IMG/VR virus record: IMGVR_UViG_3300046462_000954
Location: 1 to 38,838 of that record
From: a virus
DNA: 38,838 bases
Reading direction: 5' to 3' (one strand)
The notes under the pieces are model-generated. The model did not search any database and was not told where the DNA came from. It was given only the letters and a program-made list of their open reading frames with translations. A program made the translations under genes and the position numbers. Below, piece by piece: positions 15,876 through 23,761 of the stretch (position 1 is its first letter; every line of letters starts with the position of its first letter).

Positions 15876-16205
15876 TTATTTATCATCTACGTTATTTTGA
15901 TCTGCAATGACATGTGCTATCGCATCTTTCTTAATCTTTTCATACCGCATAGTTGCTTTGCTGAAATCTTCTTCAGTAAAGATTATATCCATCTTTACTG
16001 AATTCCAAATATCGTATTGCTTATCAAAGTCTTCTCTAGTACTACTTTCAGCATAAATATGCGTTATTCCGTCTTTCTTAATCTTTTCATACTGACTTTT
16101 TTGGTAATCAGCGCAATCTTCCATATCTCCTTCGGGACAACAACAAGGACACCGTTTGTTTCCAATCTCTTTGTCTGCATCGCACCATTCACATCTTTCT
16201 GTCAT
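15876..16205 (-). CDS. Small zinc-ribbon-like protein with internal repeat
   Basis: A 109-residue protein. The N-terminus has a Cys cluster (MTERCEWCDADKEIG, then RCPCCCPEGDMEDC) that looks like a metal-binding finger. The rest contains a duplicated segment: YEKIKKDGITHIYAESS and YEKIKKDAIAHVIADQN, about 50 residues apart. The ATG overlaps the upstream stop (ATGA) and has a GAGGAA site. It lies between scaffold and capsid genes. Function unknown; assembly or regulatory roles are possible. Confidence 0.5.
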   Translation of the reverse strand: MTERCEWCDADKEIGNKRCPCCCPEGDMEDCADYQKSQYEKIKKDGITHIYAESSTREDFDKQYDIWNSVKMDIIFTEEDFSKATMRYEKIKKDAIAHVIADQNNVDDK

Positions 16206-16384
16206 ATTTCCTCGCAAATCGTGCATAACCAAAAACCTTTCTCATATACCCGACTATTCTTTTCACATACTTCACAATAAGAGAGAGCGTCATCACAGAC
16301 CTCTTCTATTATCTCGATCTCGATGTCTTTTTTAGGAACGGAGGGTTTAAAATTCCCTCCGGTGAAAGGGACTATCTTTGCCAT
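16202..16384 (-). CDS. Small zinc-ribbon protein
   Basis: A 60-residue protein with an acidic N-terminal part (KKDIEIEIIEEVCDDALSY) and two Cys pairs, C-x2-C around residue 37 (YCEVCEKNSR) and a second near the end (WLCTICEEI), spaced as in a zinc ribbon. It begins by overlapping the scaffold stop (TAATG) and ends overlapping the next start (ATGA), so all three genes are co-translated. Function unknown. Confidence 0.5.
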   Translation of the reverse strand: MAKIVPFTGGNFKPSVPKKDIEIEIIEEVCDDALSYCEVCEKNSRVYEKGFWLCTICEEI

Positions 16385-17040
16385 TAAAGTCTCAATCTTT
16401 TTTTTAATTCTTGCATTTTGTCATAGGAACTCTTCTGCCCCGCTTCGCTGAAATCACCCACCGCAGCATAAGGAGCCGCGGCAATTCCAGACGGTTGATA
16501 GAAAGGGCTCTTACGATTCTGATCTATTTTATCCTGAATAGAATTTTTAGGATCTTCTTTTTTGTGCAGTCCCAGAGCCTTTATGTTCTTATAAACCAGT
16601 TTCTGTCTCTCAAATCCTTCCGGCATAGAAAGGATGGTCTCGGCCCATTCAGGATCCTTGTCCGCCAAAACTTGAGCATGTTGCATTACATCTGAAAAAT
16701 CAGGATTTTGTTTTAACCAATTGCTTCTTCTTTCCTCATCTATGATCTTTCTAGACTTTTCCTCAGCCCTCCTTTCGACGTTTTCACCAAAGTTGCGAGA
16801 GAACTTCTCTAATTCTTTCTTCAGTCTCTTGGAATCTACATACGGTTCGTTATCATTTTCATCGTCATCATCGTCTCTTCTTTTGACAGCAACTTTCTCT
16901 ATTTCCTCGATTTTTCTTTCAAGTTCGGCTCTTGCAGCTCTTTCTTCGTCAAGTTTACGCTTAAAAACTTCTTCTTGCTTGCGAAAGTTAAATTCTATGT
17001 TATTTTGCTCAGGCTCTGACTTATCAGTACTTACAGTCAT
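16384..17040 (-). CDS. Putative scaffolding protein
   Basis: A 218-residue, highly charged helical protein. Residues about 15-55 form a strong coiled coil (EEVFKRKLDEERAARAELER), followed by an acidic DDDDDENDNE tract, a second helical region (KRLKKELEKFSRNFGENVER) and a basic C-terminus (YDKMQELKKRLRL) as in scaffolds that bind the capsid shell. The start was placed at the ATG with a GGAG site (17038-17040); an upstream in-frame ATG gives 24 further residues that look unrelated. Position just upstream of the capsid gene supports the call. Confidence 0.7.
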   Translation of the reverse strand: MTVSTDKSEPEQNNIEFNFRKQEEVFKRKLDEERAARAELERKIEEIEKVAVKRRDDDDDENDNEPYVDSKRLKKELEKFSRNFGENVERRAEEKSRKIIDEERRSNWLKQNPDFSDVMQHAQVLADKDPEWAETILSMPEGFERQKLVYKNIKALGLHKKEDPKNSIQDKIDQNRKSPFYQPSGIAAAPYAAVGDFSEAGQKSSYDKMQELKKRLRL

Positions 17041-17079
17041 ACACTCCTTTGATTTGACTTTGTTTACTAAAATCCCTAA

Positions 17080-17108
17080 TTTATATTTATAAAATAAACC
17101 TTTTACAA
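17080..17108 (-). promoter_or_regulatory. Candidate late promoter for scaffold/capsid operon
   Basis: On the minus strand TTGTAA (17108-17103) and TATAAA (17085-17080) are spaced by 17 nt, a sigma-70-like arrangement, with the start site expected near 17073, about 33 nt before the scaffold ATG. A weaker rightward pair (TTGACT at 17054-17059, TAATTT at 17077-17082) could serve the divergent gene at 17121. The region is very AT-rich, so a chance match is possible. Confidence 0.4.
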
Positions 17109-17120
17109 ACAAGAGGAATC

Positions 17121-17642
17121 ATGAAACTGGATCGTTTAGAAACGCATGACAGACTTCTAGAACTTCAGAAACAAGCTGATAACATCTCTCAAGGATGTCA
17201 GGACTGTATCAATGCAAGACCAAAAGAATTCGGATCTCACCCTTTTTACATCTTCGCTCACAAACGTGAACTGGGAGTGGACGAGAAGTTTTCAATCATG
17301 ATGAACGGAGGGTATAGAGGGATGGGAGATGTTCCTACTCATCGGTTGATTTGGGTTCCTAGGTTGAAGAAACCGAGCGCTCAAACTAATTCCATGCTAT
17401 TTAAATACTATCCCTCTGAGGACCTCATAAACGTGCTCTGGATCATTCCTGCCCCCGAGCTATGGGATCAGTATAGTGAAGACAAGATGTGCGAAAATAA
17501 GGTGGTTATGGAAAGCATACACATGTTTAAAACTGACAAATTAAAACTTGAACAAGACGAAAAAGATGATTTGAGCGATAAAGAGATAGAAAAAATTTAC
17601 AAACAGATCGCCACAACAAAAAAGAAAAAAATTTTACTATGA
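17121..17642 (+). CDS. Conserved-looking phage protein of unknown function
   Basis: A 173-residue protein with QGCQDCINARPKEFGSHPFY, then THRLIWVPRLKKPSAQTNSM, a YPSEDLINVLWIIPAPELWD segment and a charged C-terminal helix (KLKLEQDEKDDLSDKEIEKI) ending in a Lys run. The aromatic and proline pattern of the middle part suggests a compact alpha/beta domain; no catalytic motif was recognised. AGAGGA precedes the ATG. It heads a four-gene plus-strand cassette between the scaffold and the small virion genes, and is coupled to the next gene by ATGA. Confidence 0.5.
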   Translation: MKLDRLETHDRLLELQKQADNISQGCQDCINARPKEFGSHPFYIFAHKRELGVDEKFSIMMNGGYRGMGDVPTHRLIWVPRLKKPSAQTNSMLFKYYPSEDLINVLWIIPAPELWDQYSEDKMCENKVVMESIHMFKTDKLKLEQDEKDDLSDKEIEKIYKQIATTKKKKILL

Positions 17643-18121
17643 ATAACCCTCCTCGCGGATCAAGAGCGAAAGCTAACTCTCCGCACAACCCCACCCCATA
17701 TCTAGGACTTCCAAGAAGGGATGAAAAAATATTCACAGTTCAAGAAAATCGTCTTCTTGATCAAATAACAACCGAGATAATACTCGCTTGGAAGGACGAC
17801 TTGCTTTTGATCAAACAGCATCATATAGCAAATAAAAAATTGCTAGACTCCTTAAAAGGTTTACAATGCGAACTATCGTGTTTCAAAGAGACGATCAAAG
17901 GATTTGAGTCATTGAATACACTGAACAATTTGGGTCACTTTATTGATCTTCAAAGGAATGCTTTGTTTTCAATGCAAAAGCTTGATCAAGAATTTCAGGA
18001 GTTCATGAAAAGGGAGAGTTTAAAAAAGTGCTGCGTTCCCCTCGTAAGAAAAGAAAAAGAAGAAAACAAGTCTTTTTTCTCTTGTCTAGGTGGGTTGTTT
18101 AAAAAAGGAAATAAAAAATGA
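17639..18121 (+). CDS. Coiled-coil protein of unknown function
   Basis: A 160-residue protein with a basic, Pro-rich N-terminus (MNNPPRGSRAKANSPHNPTP), a long helical centre (HIANKKLLDSLKGLQCELSC and LQRNALFSMQKLDQEFQEFM) and a Lys-rich tail ending FSCLGGLFKKGNKK, which is hydrophobic then basic and might touch membrane. The start overlaps the upstream stop. No family was recognised. Confidence 0.45.
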   Translation: MNNPPRGSRAKANSPHNPTPYLGLPRRDEKIFTVQENRLLDQITTEIILAWKDDLLLIKQHHIANKKLLDSLKGLQCELSCFKETIKGFESLNTLNNLGHFIDLQRNALFSMQKLDQEFQEFMKRESLKKCCVPLVRKEKEENKSFFSCLGGLFKKGNKK

Positions 18122-18133
18122 ATAGGAAAAAGC

Positions 18134-18394
18134 TTGAATATAGATGATGACGCTTTGGAAATTGAAGACTGGGTGGGTTATTTAAAACTTTGTATTAAAA
18201 ATAATAAAACAGACATTTTTGTTTCTAAGTTAAATGAATGCACTTATCACATGCATCTTCCTATTATAAAAGAACTTAATGAATACGCTGGCAGTCGCTG
18301 GGCAGAATGGATCGCAGACGATTTAAGAGAGGAATTTCGCGTTCGCCAAATTACAATAGAAGAAAACAAACGTTTAAAAAAAGGTAAAAAATGA
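18134..18394 (+). CDS. Small helical protein of unknown function, TTG start
   Basis: An 86-residue protein starting MNIDDDALEIEDWVGYLKLC, then a helical region (YAGSRWAEWIADDLREEFRV) and a basic end. The only usable start in this frame is TTG at 18134, with AGGAAAA directly upstream; the ATG at 18118 is out of frame and stops after nine codons. It overlaps the next gene by ATGA. No family was recognised. Confidence 0.4.
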   Translation: MNIDDDALEIEDWVGYLKLCIKNNKTDIFVSKLNECTYHMHLPIIKELNEYAGSRWAEWIADDLREEFRVRQITIEENKRLKKGKK

Positions 18395-18588
18395 AATGGA
18401 TAAGGATTGATGAGAAAAAACCAACCCCGTGCGAAGATATCATCTTTTCTGACGGAGAATGGGTATGGTATGGATGGTTGGAAACTTATCTTCCCGAGGA
18501 AGAACTTAGTTTTTCCTCTTACACTGAAAAAGATTACATAGAAGGGGTGAAGTATTGGTTTGAAATTCCTCCGATACCCTGTGACTAA
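18391..18588 (+). CDS. DUF551-like small protein
   Basis: A 65-residue protein: MKWIRIDEKKPTPCEDIIFS at the N-terminus, a central W-W-Y stretch and a YWFEIPPIPCD end. The W-x5-P start and the VKYWFEIPPIP end are the pattern of DUF551-type phage proteins (W...P...VTHWMPLP). Function of that family is unknown. The TAA stop overlaps the TAG stop of the convergent gene (CTAA at 18585-18588). Confidence 0.5.
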   Translation: MKWIRIDEKKPTPCEDIIFSDGEWVWYGWLETYLPEEELSFSSYTEKDYIEGVKYWFEIPPIPCD

Positions 18589-18845
18589 ACAACCCCTCTA
18601 GGAGGAGTTTTTAGCTGCTTCTTATTCACAGGACGAAACCCAACGGAAACATCACGCATCTTCCCCATAGGGTTTTTGTGCGATGTCCCATAATAGTCAC
18701 CCATTCCATATTTTGTATGGTCTGTATGAGCTTCCTTGGGGGTTTTTGGTGTTGATGATGGTAACTTTTTTAAGTTATTACCAACATCCGCCTTACCAGA
18801 ATTGCCCGCTCCGTAGAAAGATTTAACCCCTTTTGTCTTCACCAA
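18585..18845 (-). CDS. Small basic YYG-GK protein (paralogue of next)
   Basis: About 86 residues from a TTG start with AAGGAG 7 nt upstream. The frame continues much further 5' but has no ribosome site there, and the gene upstream still occupies that DNA. The segment YGMGDYYGTSHKNPMGKMRD resembles GNYYGVGYRTPVGKETAGSM of the protein at 18823-19074, so the two are paralogues. Both are basic, Gly/Tyr-rich and probably disordered, like small packaged virion proteins. Function unknown. Confidence 0.45.
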   Translation of the reverse strand: MVKTKGVKSFYGAGNSGKADVGNNLKKLPSSTPKTPKEAHTDHTKYGMGDYYGTSHKNPMGKMRDVSVGFRPVNKKQLKTPPRGVV

Positions 18846-19074
18846 AGAAAATCTCCTTAGGCGAAAAACAAGAGGATTTCTGTGGAATAGGGCCGCTCTC
18901 CATAGATCCTGCGGTTTCTTTCCCCACAGGTGTTCTATATCCCACCCCGTAATAGTTTCCAGCGGACAAAACTCCAGAATGCTGCACATCTTTAGTAGGA
19001 GCATTGAAAGTCCATGGGGATATCCCATCCACCTTCTCTTTAACCGCTATAGGGTCTTTAAGAACCTTATTCAT
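18823..19074 (-). CDS. Small basic YYG-GK protein
   Basis: An 83-residue protein from an ATG at 19074. The N-terminus is KDPIAVKEKVDGISPWTF, the middle SAGNYYGVGYRTPVGKETAG, and the C-terminus FSPKEIFFGEDKRG. It shares the YYG...P.GK core with the downstream gene and is coupled to it by a 23-nt overlap that contains the downstream ribosome site. It belongs to a group of three tiny genes transcribed after the portal gene. A minor virion role is a guess. Confidence 0.45.
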   Translation of the reverse strand: MNKVLKDPIAVKEKVDGISPWTFNAPTKDVQHSGVLSAGNYYGVGYRTPVGKETAGSMESGPIPQKSSCFSPKEIFFGEDKRG

Positions 19075-19103
19075 CTTTCACCGATTTTTATGTTTTTTAG
19101 ATC

Positions 19104-19316
19104 TTAGTAACGGTAACCAGGTCTCATTGGGTGAGATTTGATTTTTCCATCACCTTTCATCTGGTCTTCACGGATCTCTTCTGTAGTGTCAGGATAATCA
19201 TTAATTTTTCCTGAACCTTCAGCAGATTTGTATTCTTTTAGTTTGTTCCCAGACTTCATCATCATGTCAGATGTGTGTGGTTGACCATAAAAATCGTTAA
19301 TCTTGCGACTAGCCAT
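19104..19316 (-). CDS. Small Lys/Asp-rich protein of unknown function
   Basis: A 70-residue protein, MASRKINDFYGQPHTSDMMM at the start and HPMRPGYRY at the end, polar throughout. The start chosen has GAGAGGTT upstream; an in-frame start 57 nt earlier adds a hydrophobic stretch with no ribosome site. KINDFYGQPH and GKINDYPDTT look like two short internal repeats. It lies with two other tiny genes downstream of the portal gene. No family recognised. Confidence 0.45.
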   Translation of the reverse strand: MASRKINDFYGQPHTSDMMMKSGNKLKEYKSAEGSGKINDYPDTTEEIREDQMKGDGKIKSHPMRPGYRY

Positions 19317-19400
19317 ATATAACCTCTCAGTTTCTTTTAGCTCATAATACAACAATAAAAAAATCTTTAGCAATAGATAGATTATGTCCTATAGAGTAAG

Positions 19401-19595
19401 ATGTATAAATCTATGAAAACACTCGTATCCGCGGTTACACATCCCATCACATTTTTATATCTCATTTCCTTTGGGATCTATGCTCTTTTTAAATTAGACT
19501 ATTCTCAATTAGCCGGATTAATATGTTTGCTGTCTGGTCTATATTGTTTTATAAGCAAAATAATTTTAACTTACTTTGAATCTATTGACACATGA
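19401..19595 (+). CDS. Small membrane protein with two predicted spans
   Basis: A 64-residue protein with two hydrophobic segments (PITFLYLISFGIYALFK and YSQLAGLICLLSGLYCFISK) separated by a short polar turn. Two spans in a 64-residue protein is a class II holin-like size, but a holin role is only a possibility. It is the first gene of a two-gene plus-strand cassette convergent with the portal gene and overlaps the next gene by ATGA. Confidence 0.45.
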   Translation: MYKSMKTLVSAVTHPITFLYLISFGIYALFKLDYSQLAGLICLLSGLYCFISKIILTYFESIDT

Positions 19596-19771
19596 CTGAC
19601 TCAAAAAAACCAGAATACGAGCAAGCGTTTATTTTACGAAGAAAATGGGTTACACAGAAAAAGGCTCTCAAAATGTTCCCACCTTCTCCACGTGATAAAA
19701 TTTCTTTAAAAATAAAGACCATCCCATTCGATACTCCTGTTCATTTTTATGTTAAAACTATTGATTCATAG
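19592..19771 (+). CDS. Small basic protein of unknown function
   Basis: A 59-residue frame: MTDSKKPEYEQAFILRRKWV, then a Lys-rich stretch and KISLKIKTIPFDTPVHFYVK near the end. It starts in an ATGA overlap with the upstream membrane protein and its last 14 bases overlap the 3' end of the convergent portal gene. No family is recognised; the coupling argues that it is expressed with the membrane protein. Confidence 0.4.
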   Translation: MTDSKKPEYEQAFILRRKWVTQKKALKMFPPSPRDKISLKIKTIPFDTPVHFYVKTIDS

Positions 19772-21908
19772 CTTGCGGCTCTTCTTGCCCTTGCATCTGC
19801 TGATCCCCTTGCAAAGACTGCTGCTGCATCATCCCTCCCATTAGCTCCTGCATGAACTTATTAGACTCAGATGACTGCTTTGCTTGCTGTCTCTCTTGAT
19901 TCTCTCGCATCTCTTCTTCAAAGTTCAAGGATTGGATCTCATTCATTTTTAGATTGGTCTCAATCTCCCCATACTTACCTACGACTTCAACCAATTGAGC
20001 AAGAGCTTCCATTTTCGATTTAATCGAGAGAGATTGATTTTTACTGATTTCAGAAAGTCTCTCTTCGAGGAGACCAATATTGGACTCTGCTCTACCGTGC
20101 CTTTCCCTTGCTGTGGCAATCGCTGCTGCTGTTCTTGCATACATCTCCTTGATTTTAGCTTCATTAAATGTGTGCTCAATATTCTGAGCTTCTGCGTTAA
20201 CCGCTTGCATTTGCTGTTCTTGCTGTTGTAAATACTGCATAGCTTCCGCTTTACCGGATAGATTCATGTCTTTGATGATCATGCTAGGAGGGAACACTTC
20301 CCGTCCGAATATCTGGTTGATATCCATAAGCTGCTGAGCATGTAAGTTTCTCTGGGTTGGTGTTAGAACCCCTTCTTCTACTGCCGTGTGAAACTCTGAG
20401 AACACTCTGGATTCAAAGAATGGTGATGGTTGCTCGCCAATGAGCATGGAAACTTTAGCTGCATTCCAATTGTTAAGAATGATTTGCAGCATCCTTTCCC
20501 CGAGTATCTTCAACGACAAATCCCATTGATCAAAGTATTTCTGCAGCACAGTGAGGTTAGCCGCTTGCTTGAGCATGGTGGTGAGGGAGGAAGCTCCTTT
20601 GTCTCCTTGCGCACTCCAGTTCTCTAAATCTACTCCTGATGTTCCGAAAATAAGAGTCCGAAGTCTGTCAACCAAAGCAAAATCAGACTCAGGAACAACG
20701 TTTGGCACAATCTTTTCGCAATCTGTGAGCTCGTAACCTTCATTGATGATGATATCCCATCCCTGTCCCGACTTCTTAACGTTATCCTCATTTGCAACAG
20801 CTCCTACCTTTCTTTTCCACCCAGCGTTGATTGTAGCTTCTTTTTGATCGTGCGAGATGATGATCTGACGATTCATCAAATAATTTGAATCACGCATAGT
20901 CCGGACTAGCCCACGCACACGCAAATCATAATAATTATTGTGCGGCTCATAGTTCCAATAAACGGGAATGAAAGGACAGTCATCAAATCCGAGAGGATTA
21001 TCACCTTGGAACATGAGTTGATCGTTGAGGATGACAGCTAGTTTCCAGCAGGGAACTTCTAACTCCACCGACTCAAGGTCACCAATTGAATACAGTATTT
21101 GCTCAAGATTCCCATCACCACCAGCGTAATCAAAAAACTGATTACGAGAACGAGAATAGAGACGTTTTTTCTTGGTTTTCCATTTGTACCAGACATAAGA
21201 TAATACCATTAAATCGTTGCGGGCCATGTTATAGTTCTCAGGGAGGAAGTAAAAGCTTCCATATCTCTGAGGAGTTCCTGCCATAGGAGCAATGTTCTCG
21301 AGTTTATCAGGGAATCGGGACTCAGCTTCTTTCTTTGAAATATACTCTTGACACCATACGAATTGTGCGTCAGATGCGTCCGGCTCCCTGAAATAGGGGT
21401 CTATCAAAAATGAATTATACTCCCATAATTTTAATTTTAATTCACCTTGAGCGGGATCTTTCCCCTGAAAGTCTAAATACGGTTGCAACAGCACCATTCC
21501 AGTGATTGCAGCTTGCTCGCATGCTCGGGAGAACTGCTCATGTATCCCTTGCGTAGTGCATACTTGCGTCATCAACCGGGTATATTGATCTGTCGTTTGA
21601 GGATCTCCTCCGCCCGTTGGTATGTATGTTATCCCCTTTCTGTGCTGTCTTTGATATCCTGTCACCATGTTCACGGGTTGCTGGAGCAGGTTGAAGTAAA
21701 AGGATTGAGAGGATGAGGAAGGGGTAAAGTTGAAATAACGGTTAACGAAGGTCTGGGAACCAGCATAGAATAGAGTGTCAATGTTGCTCTGATTCCACCT
21801 GCTTTGCTCGATTGGTTGAAATTTCGAGTAGAGATTATCCAACCACTGGCGGACGTTCCCTTGATTAGGTTCTAATGCGTTGTTCCATGGGGGATAATAA
21901 AAAGACAC
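19758..21908 (-). CDS. Portal protein (P22 gp1-like)
   Basis: About 716 residues, the size of P22-type portals. The N-terminus (YPPWNNALEPNQGNVRQWLD, then FYFNLLQQPVNMVTGYQRQH) shows the start of the stem/wing region with the QPVNMVTGYQR pattern of this family. DSNYLMNRQIIISHDQKEAT and SGVDLENWSAQGDKGASSLT follow. The C-terminal 100 residues are a Gln-rich barrel-like helix (SNKFMQELMGGMMQQQSLQG). GTG at 21908 with GAGGTG 5 nt upstream is the best start; a second GTG is two codons earlier. It forms the dodecameric vertex through which DNA enters, and docks with the large terminase two genes upstream. Confidence 0.85.
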   Translation of the reverse strand: MSFYYPPWNNALEPNQGNVRQWLDNLYSKFQPIEQSRWNQSNIDTLFYAGSQTFVNRYFNFTPSSSSQSFYFNLLQQPVNMVTGYQRQHRKGITYIPTGGGDPQTTDQYTRLMTQVCTTQGIHEQFSRACEQAAITGMVLLQPYLDFQGKDPAQGELKLKLWEYNSFLIDPYFREPDASDAQFVWCQEYISKKEAESRFPDKLENIAPMAGTPQRYGSFYFLPENYNMARNDLMVLSYVWYKWKTKKKRLYSRSRNQFFDYAGGDGNLEQILYSIGDLESVELEVPCWKLAVILNDQLMFQGDNPLGFDDCPFIPVYWNYEPHNNYYDLRVRGLVRTMRDSNYLMNRQIIISHDQKEATINAGWKRKVGAVANEDNVKKSGQGWDIIINEGYELTDCEKIVPNVVPESDFALVDRLRTLIFGTSGVDLENWSAQGDKGASSLTTMLKQAANLTVLQKYFDQWDLSLKILGERMLQIILNNWNAAKVSMLIGEQPSPFFESRVFSEFHTAVEEGVLTPTQRNLHAQQLMDINQIFGREVFPPSMIIKDMNLSGKAEAMQYLQQQEQQMQAVNAEAQNIEHTFNEAKIKEMYARTAAAIATARERHGRAESNIGLLEERLSEISKNQSLSIKSKMEALAQLVEVVGKYGEIETNLKMNEIQSLNFEEEMRENQERQQAKQSSESNKFMQELMGGMMQQQSLQGDQQMQGQEEPQAMNQ

Positions 21909-21938
21909 GACCACCTCAAATTATTTCAATTTAAGGTT

Positions 21939-21968
21939 ATAATATCACTAAAGTTTTTATTATAGCAA
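21939..21968 (-). promoter_or_regulatory. Candidate promoter for the portal gene
   Basis: Minus-strand TTGCTA (21968-21963) and TATTAT (21944-21939) lie 18 nt apart, with an expected start near 21932, about 24 nt before the portal start codon. It sits in the AT-rich gap between the portal gene and the small acidic gene, so the portal may have a promoter of its own besides read-through from terL. Confidence 0.4.
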
Positions 21969-21978
21969 ACGCATCACA

Positions 21979-22239
21979 TTACTCTTGGATTTCTTTTTCG
22001 CATTCTTCATTTATTTTCTTACGGAGGTGATCGACACAGAAATCTAATTTGTCAGCAACAAACTCCAAGAGAAGAAGTCCCACGTCTTCTGAATCTAACC
22101 CATACTTGAACGCAGAAATGGTTATGCAGCTGAAGTAGTGAGAAATCTGATCTTTTATCTCTATCTCATGCTCATCGAAAATAGCTTGATCCATATTCCC
22201 GCGTCTAGCCAAAAAGGTTCTTGCCTGTTTTTCGTTCAT
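21979..22239 (-). CDS. Small acidic helical protein (paralogue of next)
   Basis: An 86-residue helical protein, MNEKQARTFLARRGNMDQAI at the start. FDEHEIEIKDQISHYFSCIT, then a hydrophobic helix and a C-terminal KKINEECEKEIQE. It is related to the 75-residue protein at 22236-22463: both have D-A-F-DE-EI, H-FS-IT and a following helix. The two are ATGA-coupled to each other and to terL, so they are co-expressed with packaging genes. Function unknown. Confidence 0.5.
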   Translation of the reverse strand: MNEKQARTFLARRGNMDQAIFDEHEIEIKDQISHYFSCITISAFKYGLDSEDVGLLLLEFVADKLDFCVDHLRKKINEECEKEIQE

Positions 22240-22463
22240 TTATCTGTCCCTTCCTTCGCTTCCCGATCTTTTATTTGTCGATCTATTCCGATGATAAAGA
22301 AATCCTTTATCTTTTTTAGGCTATAATTTCGAATAATTGCAAACGCAGTTATGCGAGAAAAAAGGTGAGCAAGAAGGGTTTCATCGTCTATCTCCATTTC
22401 GTCAAAAGCAATAGCATCTTCTGTCGCTCTCAAAATTAGAAATTCTTTTGTTTCTTTATTCAT
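22236..22463 (-). CDS. Small acidic helical protein between terL and portal
   Basis: A 75-residue helical protein with DAIAFDEMEIDDETLLAHLF and SRITAFAIIRNYSLKKIKDF, the same spacing of conserved residues as its neighbour. It overlaps both flanking genes by four bases (ATGA). Similar tiny genes lie between packaging genes in many phages, but no named family fits. Confidence 0.5.
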   Translation of the reverse strand: MNKETKEFLILRATEDAIAFDEMEIDDETLLAHLFSRITAFAIIRNYSLKKIKDFFIIGIDRQIKDREAKEGTDK

Positions 22464-23761
22464 CTAAACCCCGTGTTGTTCCAAGAATTAATCTTCATGT
22501 CCTGTTCTTTTAATCGATAGTACTCATTTAAATCAAATGAAGCGATCTTATGCGTTGCAACTGCATATCTAAGAGCATCGATTGCGTGATCGTTCTTCTT
22601 TATCGGTTCGTCCCATCCCTTTTCCGCCGCTTTATTATCCCATACATACCCCTCTATCTCTCTAATCAGATTGGTGCAATCCTCTTGGATATAGAGATCT
22701 CCGCATTTCATTAAGCTAGTGGTTATTTGAATCCCGTCATCCACACTATTATTGGTCTTAGCAACATGCAATCCCATTTTCCTTAGTTCAAGCTGAAAAG
22801 CTTCTGCAGACGGGTCGAGATATATAGACTTTACTCCATAGGGGTTCAAAAAAGCATATACGTCTTGAGCAAATTCTGAGTTCGTTTTTTGTTTTCCTCT
22901 TGTTTTAGGATCCCAGTAATATTCTTTAGCCACATACATCTTCTTAACCGGATGACCCGCTATTGCAGTACACACACCGATCAATACACACGCAAATGGG
23001 TTGACAGCTCCATAGTCAATCCCAGCTATGAAATATTGAGCGCAGAACTCTGGACGCTTAATTACATGAACGTTCTTATCAAAGAAGTCGAATATAGCGC
23101 CTTCAGCTAGACACCACTGTCCCAGGAAGTTTCTCTTGTAAAAGACTCCTGAGAGAGATTTTCGTATCATCTCGATATATGAGGTTGGAAGGTGTGGATT
23201 GTCTGTGATCATGTAATGCTGGGAATAGTAATTCTTATCTCCCATAAGACCCATGTCTATCCACATCTTCAACTTGTGAGTCGGATACGATGGATTCATG
23301 CTTGCAAACCCTTTCGAATGTTCATTAGATAGTCTAGAGTTAATCGCATCGATCACAGAATCAGGATAGAAGGTCATCTCATCGCAATAAACTAGAGAGA
23401 ATGTTTTCCCCATGATCGCACCAACCGCCCCATTGTCTTTGGCTCCTATGGTTCCTATGCATTTATCTCTATAATGCAATTCCCTGTTTCCGGTGAACCA
23501 GGTGCAGAATGGAGTAAAGACAGAGAGTGGGTTGTTAGGTTTGTTTCTAGCTTCAAGGATCAGTCTTATAGCATTGTCAAAGATAGTTGATGAAGTGTGC
23601 CCAATCATCCAGATGTCAGAATCAGGACAGTTATGAACCGCATGCATAAAGGCGAAGAGAGTGCCAACAGTCTTTCCAGTTCTTACGGCTCCGTGACATA
23701 TATTCCACTTTGCTGTACAATTTTCAAGAAATTCAAGCTGTTTAGGAGTGAGTGTGTCCAT
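22460..23761 (-). CDS. terL: Terminase large subunit (PBSX/phage family)
   Basis: A 433-residue packaging ATPase-nuclease. Walker A is GAVRTGKT (residues 24-31); Walker B is LVYCDE (123-128), with the catalytic Glu at 128; the coupling motif GFASMNP is at 151-157. The C-terminal RNase H-like nuclease shows GIDYG (D249), YLDPSA (D316) and NDHAIDALRY (D391/D395). Length and order are normal for the PBSX-type family. The start ATG lies in a CCATGG palindrome whose other strand carries the start of a divergent gene, so no spacer exists. No good Shine-Dalgarno is visible. It cuts and pumps DNA into the portal, probably with the TerS candidate at 25516-25929. Confidence 0.93.
   Translation of the reverse strand: MDTLTPKQLEFLENCTAKWNICHGAVRTGKTVGTLFAFMHAVHNCPDSDIWMIGHTSSTIFDNAIRLILEARNKPNNPLSVFTPFCTWFTGNRELHYRDKCIGTIGAKDNGAVGAIMGKTFSLVYCDEMTFYPDSVIDAINSRLSNEHSKGFASMNPSYPTHKLKMWIDMGLMGDKNYYSQHYMITDNPHLPTSYIEMIRKSLSGVFYKRNFLGQWCLAEGAIFDFFDKNVHVIKRPEFCAQYFIAGIDYGAVNPFACVLIGVCTAIAGHPVKKMYVAKEYYWDPKTRGKQKTNSEFAQDVYAFLNPYGVKSIYLDPSAEAFQLELRKMGLHVAKTNNSVDDGIQITTSLMKCGDLYIQEDCTNLIREIEGYVWDNKAAEKGWDEPIKKNDHAIDALRYAVATHKIASFDLNEYYRLKEQDMKINSWNNTGFR

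Noticed and set aside
18846-19028. Longer 5' extension of the small YYG-GK gene
   Set aside because: The extension overlaps the upstream gene fully, has no ribosome site and lacks similarity to the paralogue. The TTG start with AAGGAG is preferred.
23748-23759. Upstream GTG as start of the first Cys/HGG gene
   Set aside because: The GTG overlaps the GGAG ribosome site itself. The ATG at 23760 is correctly spaced from that site.
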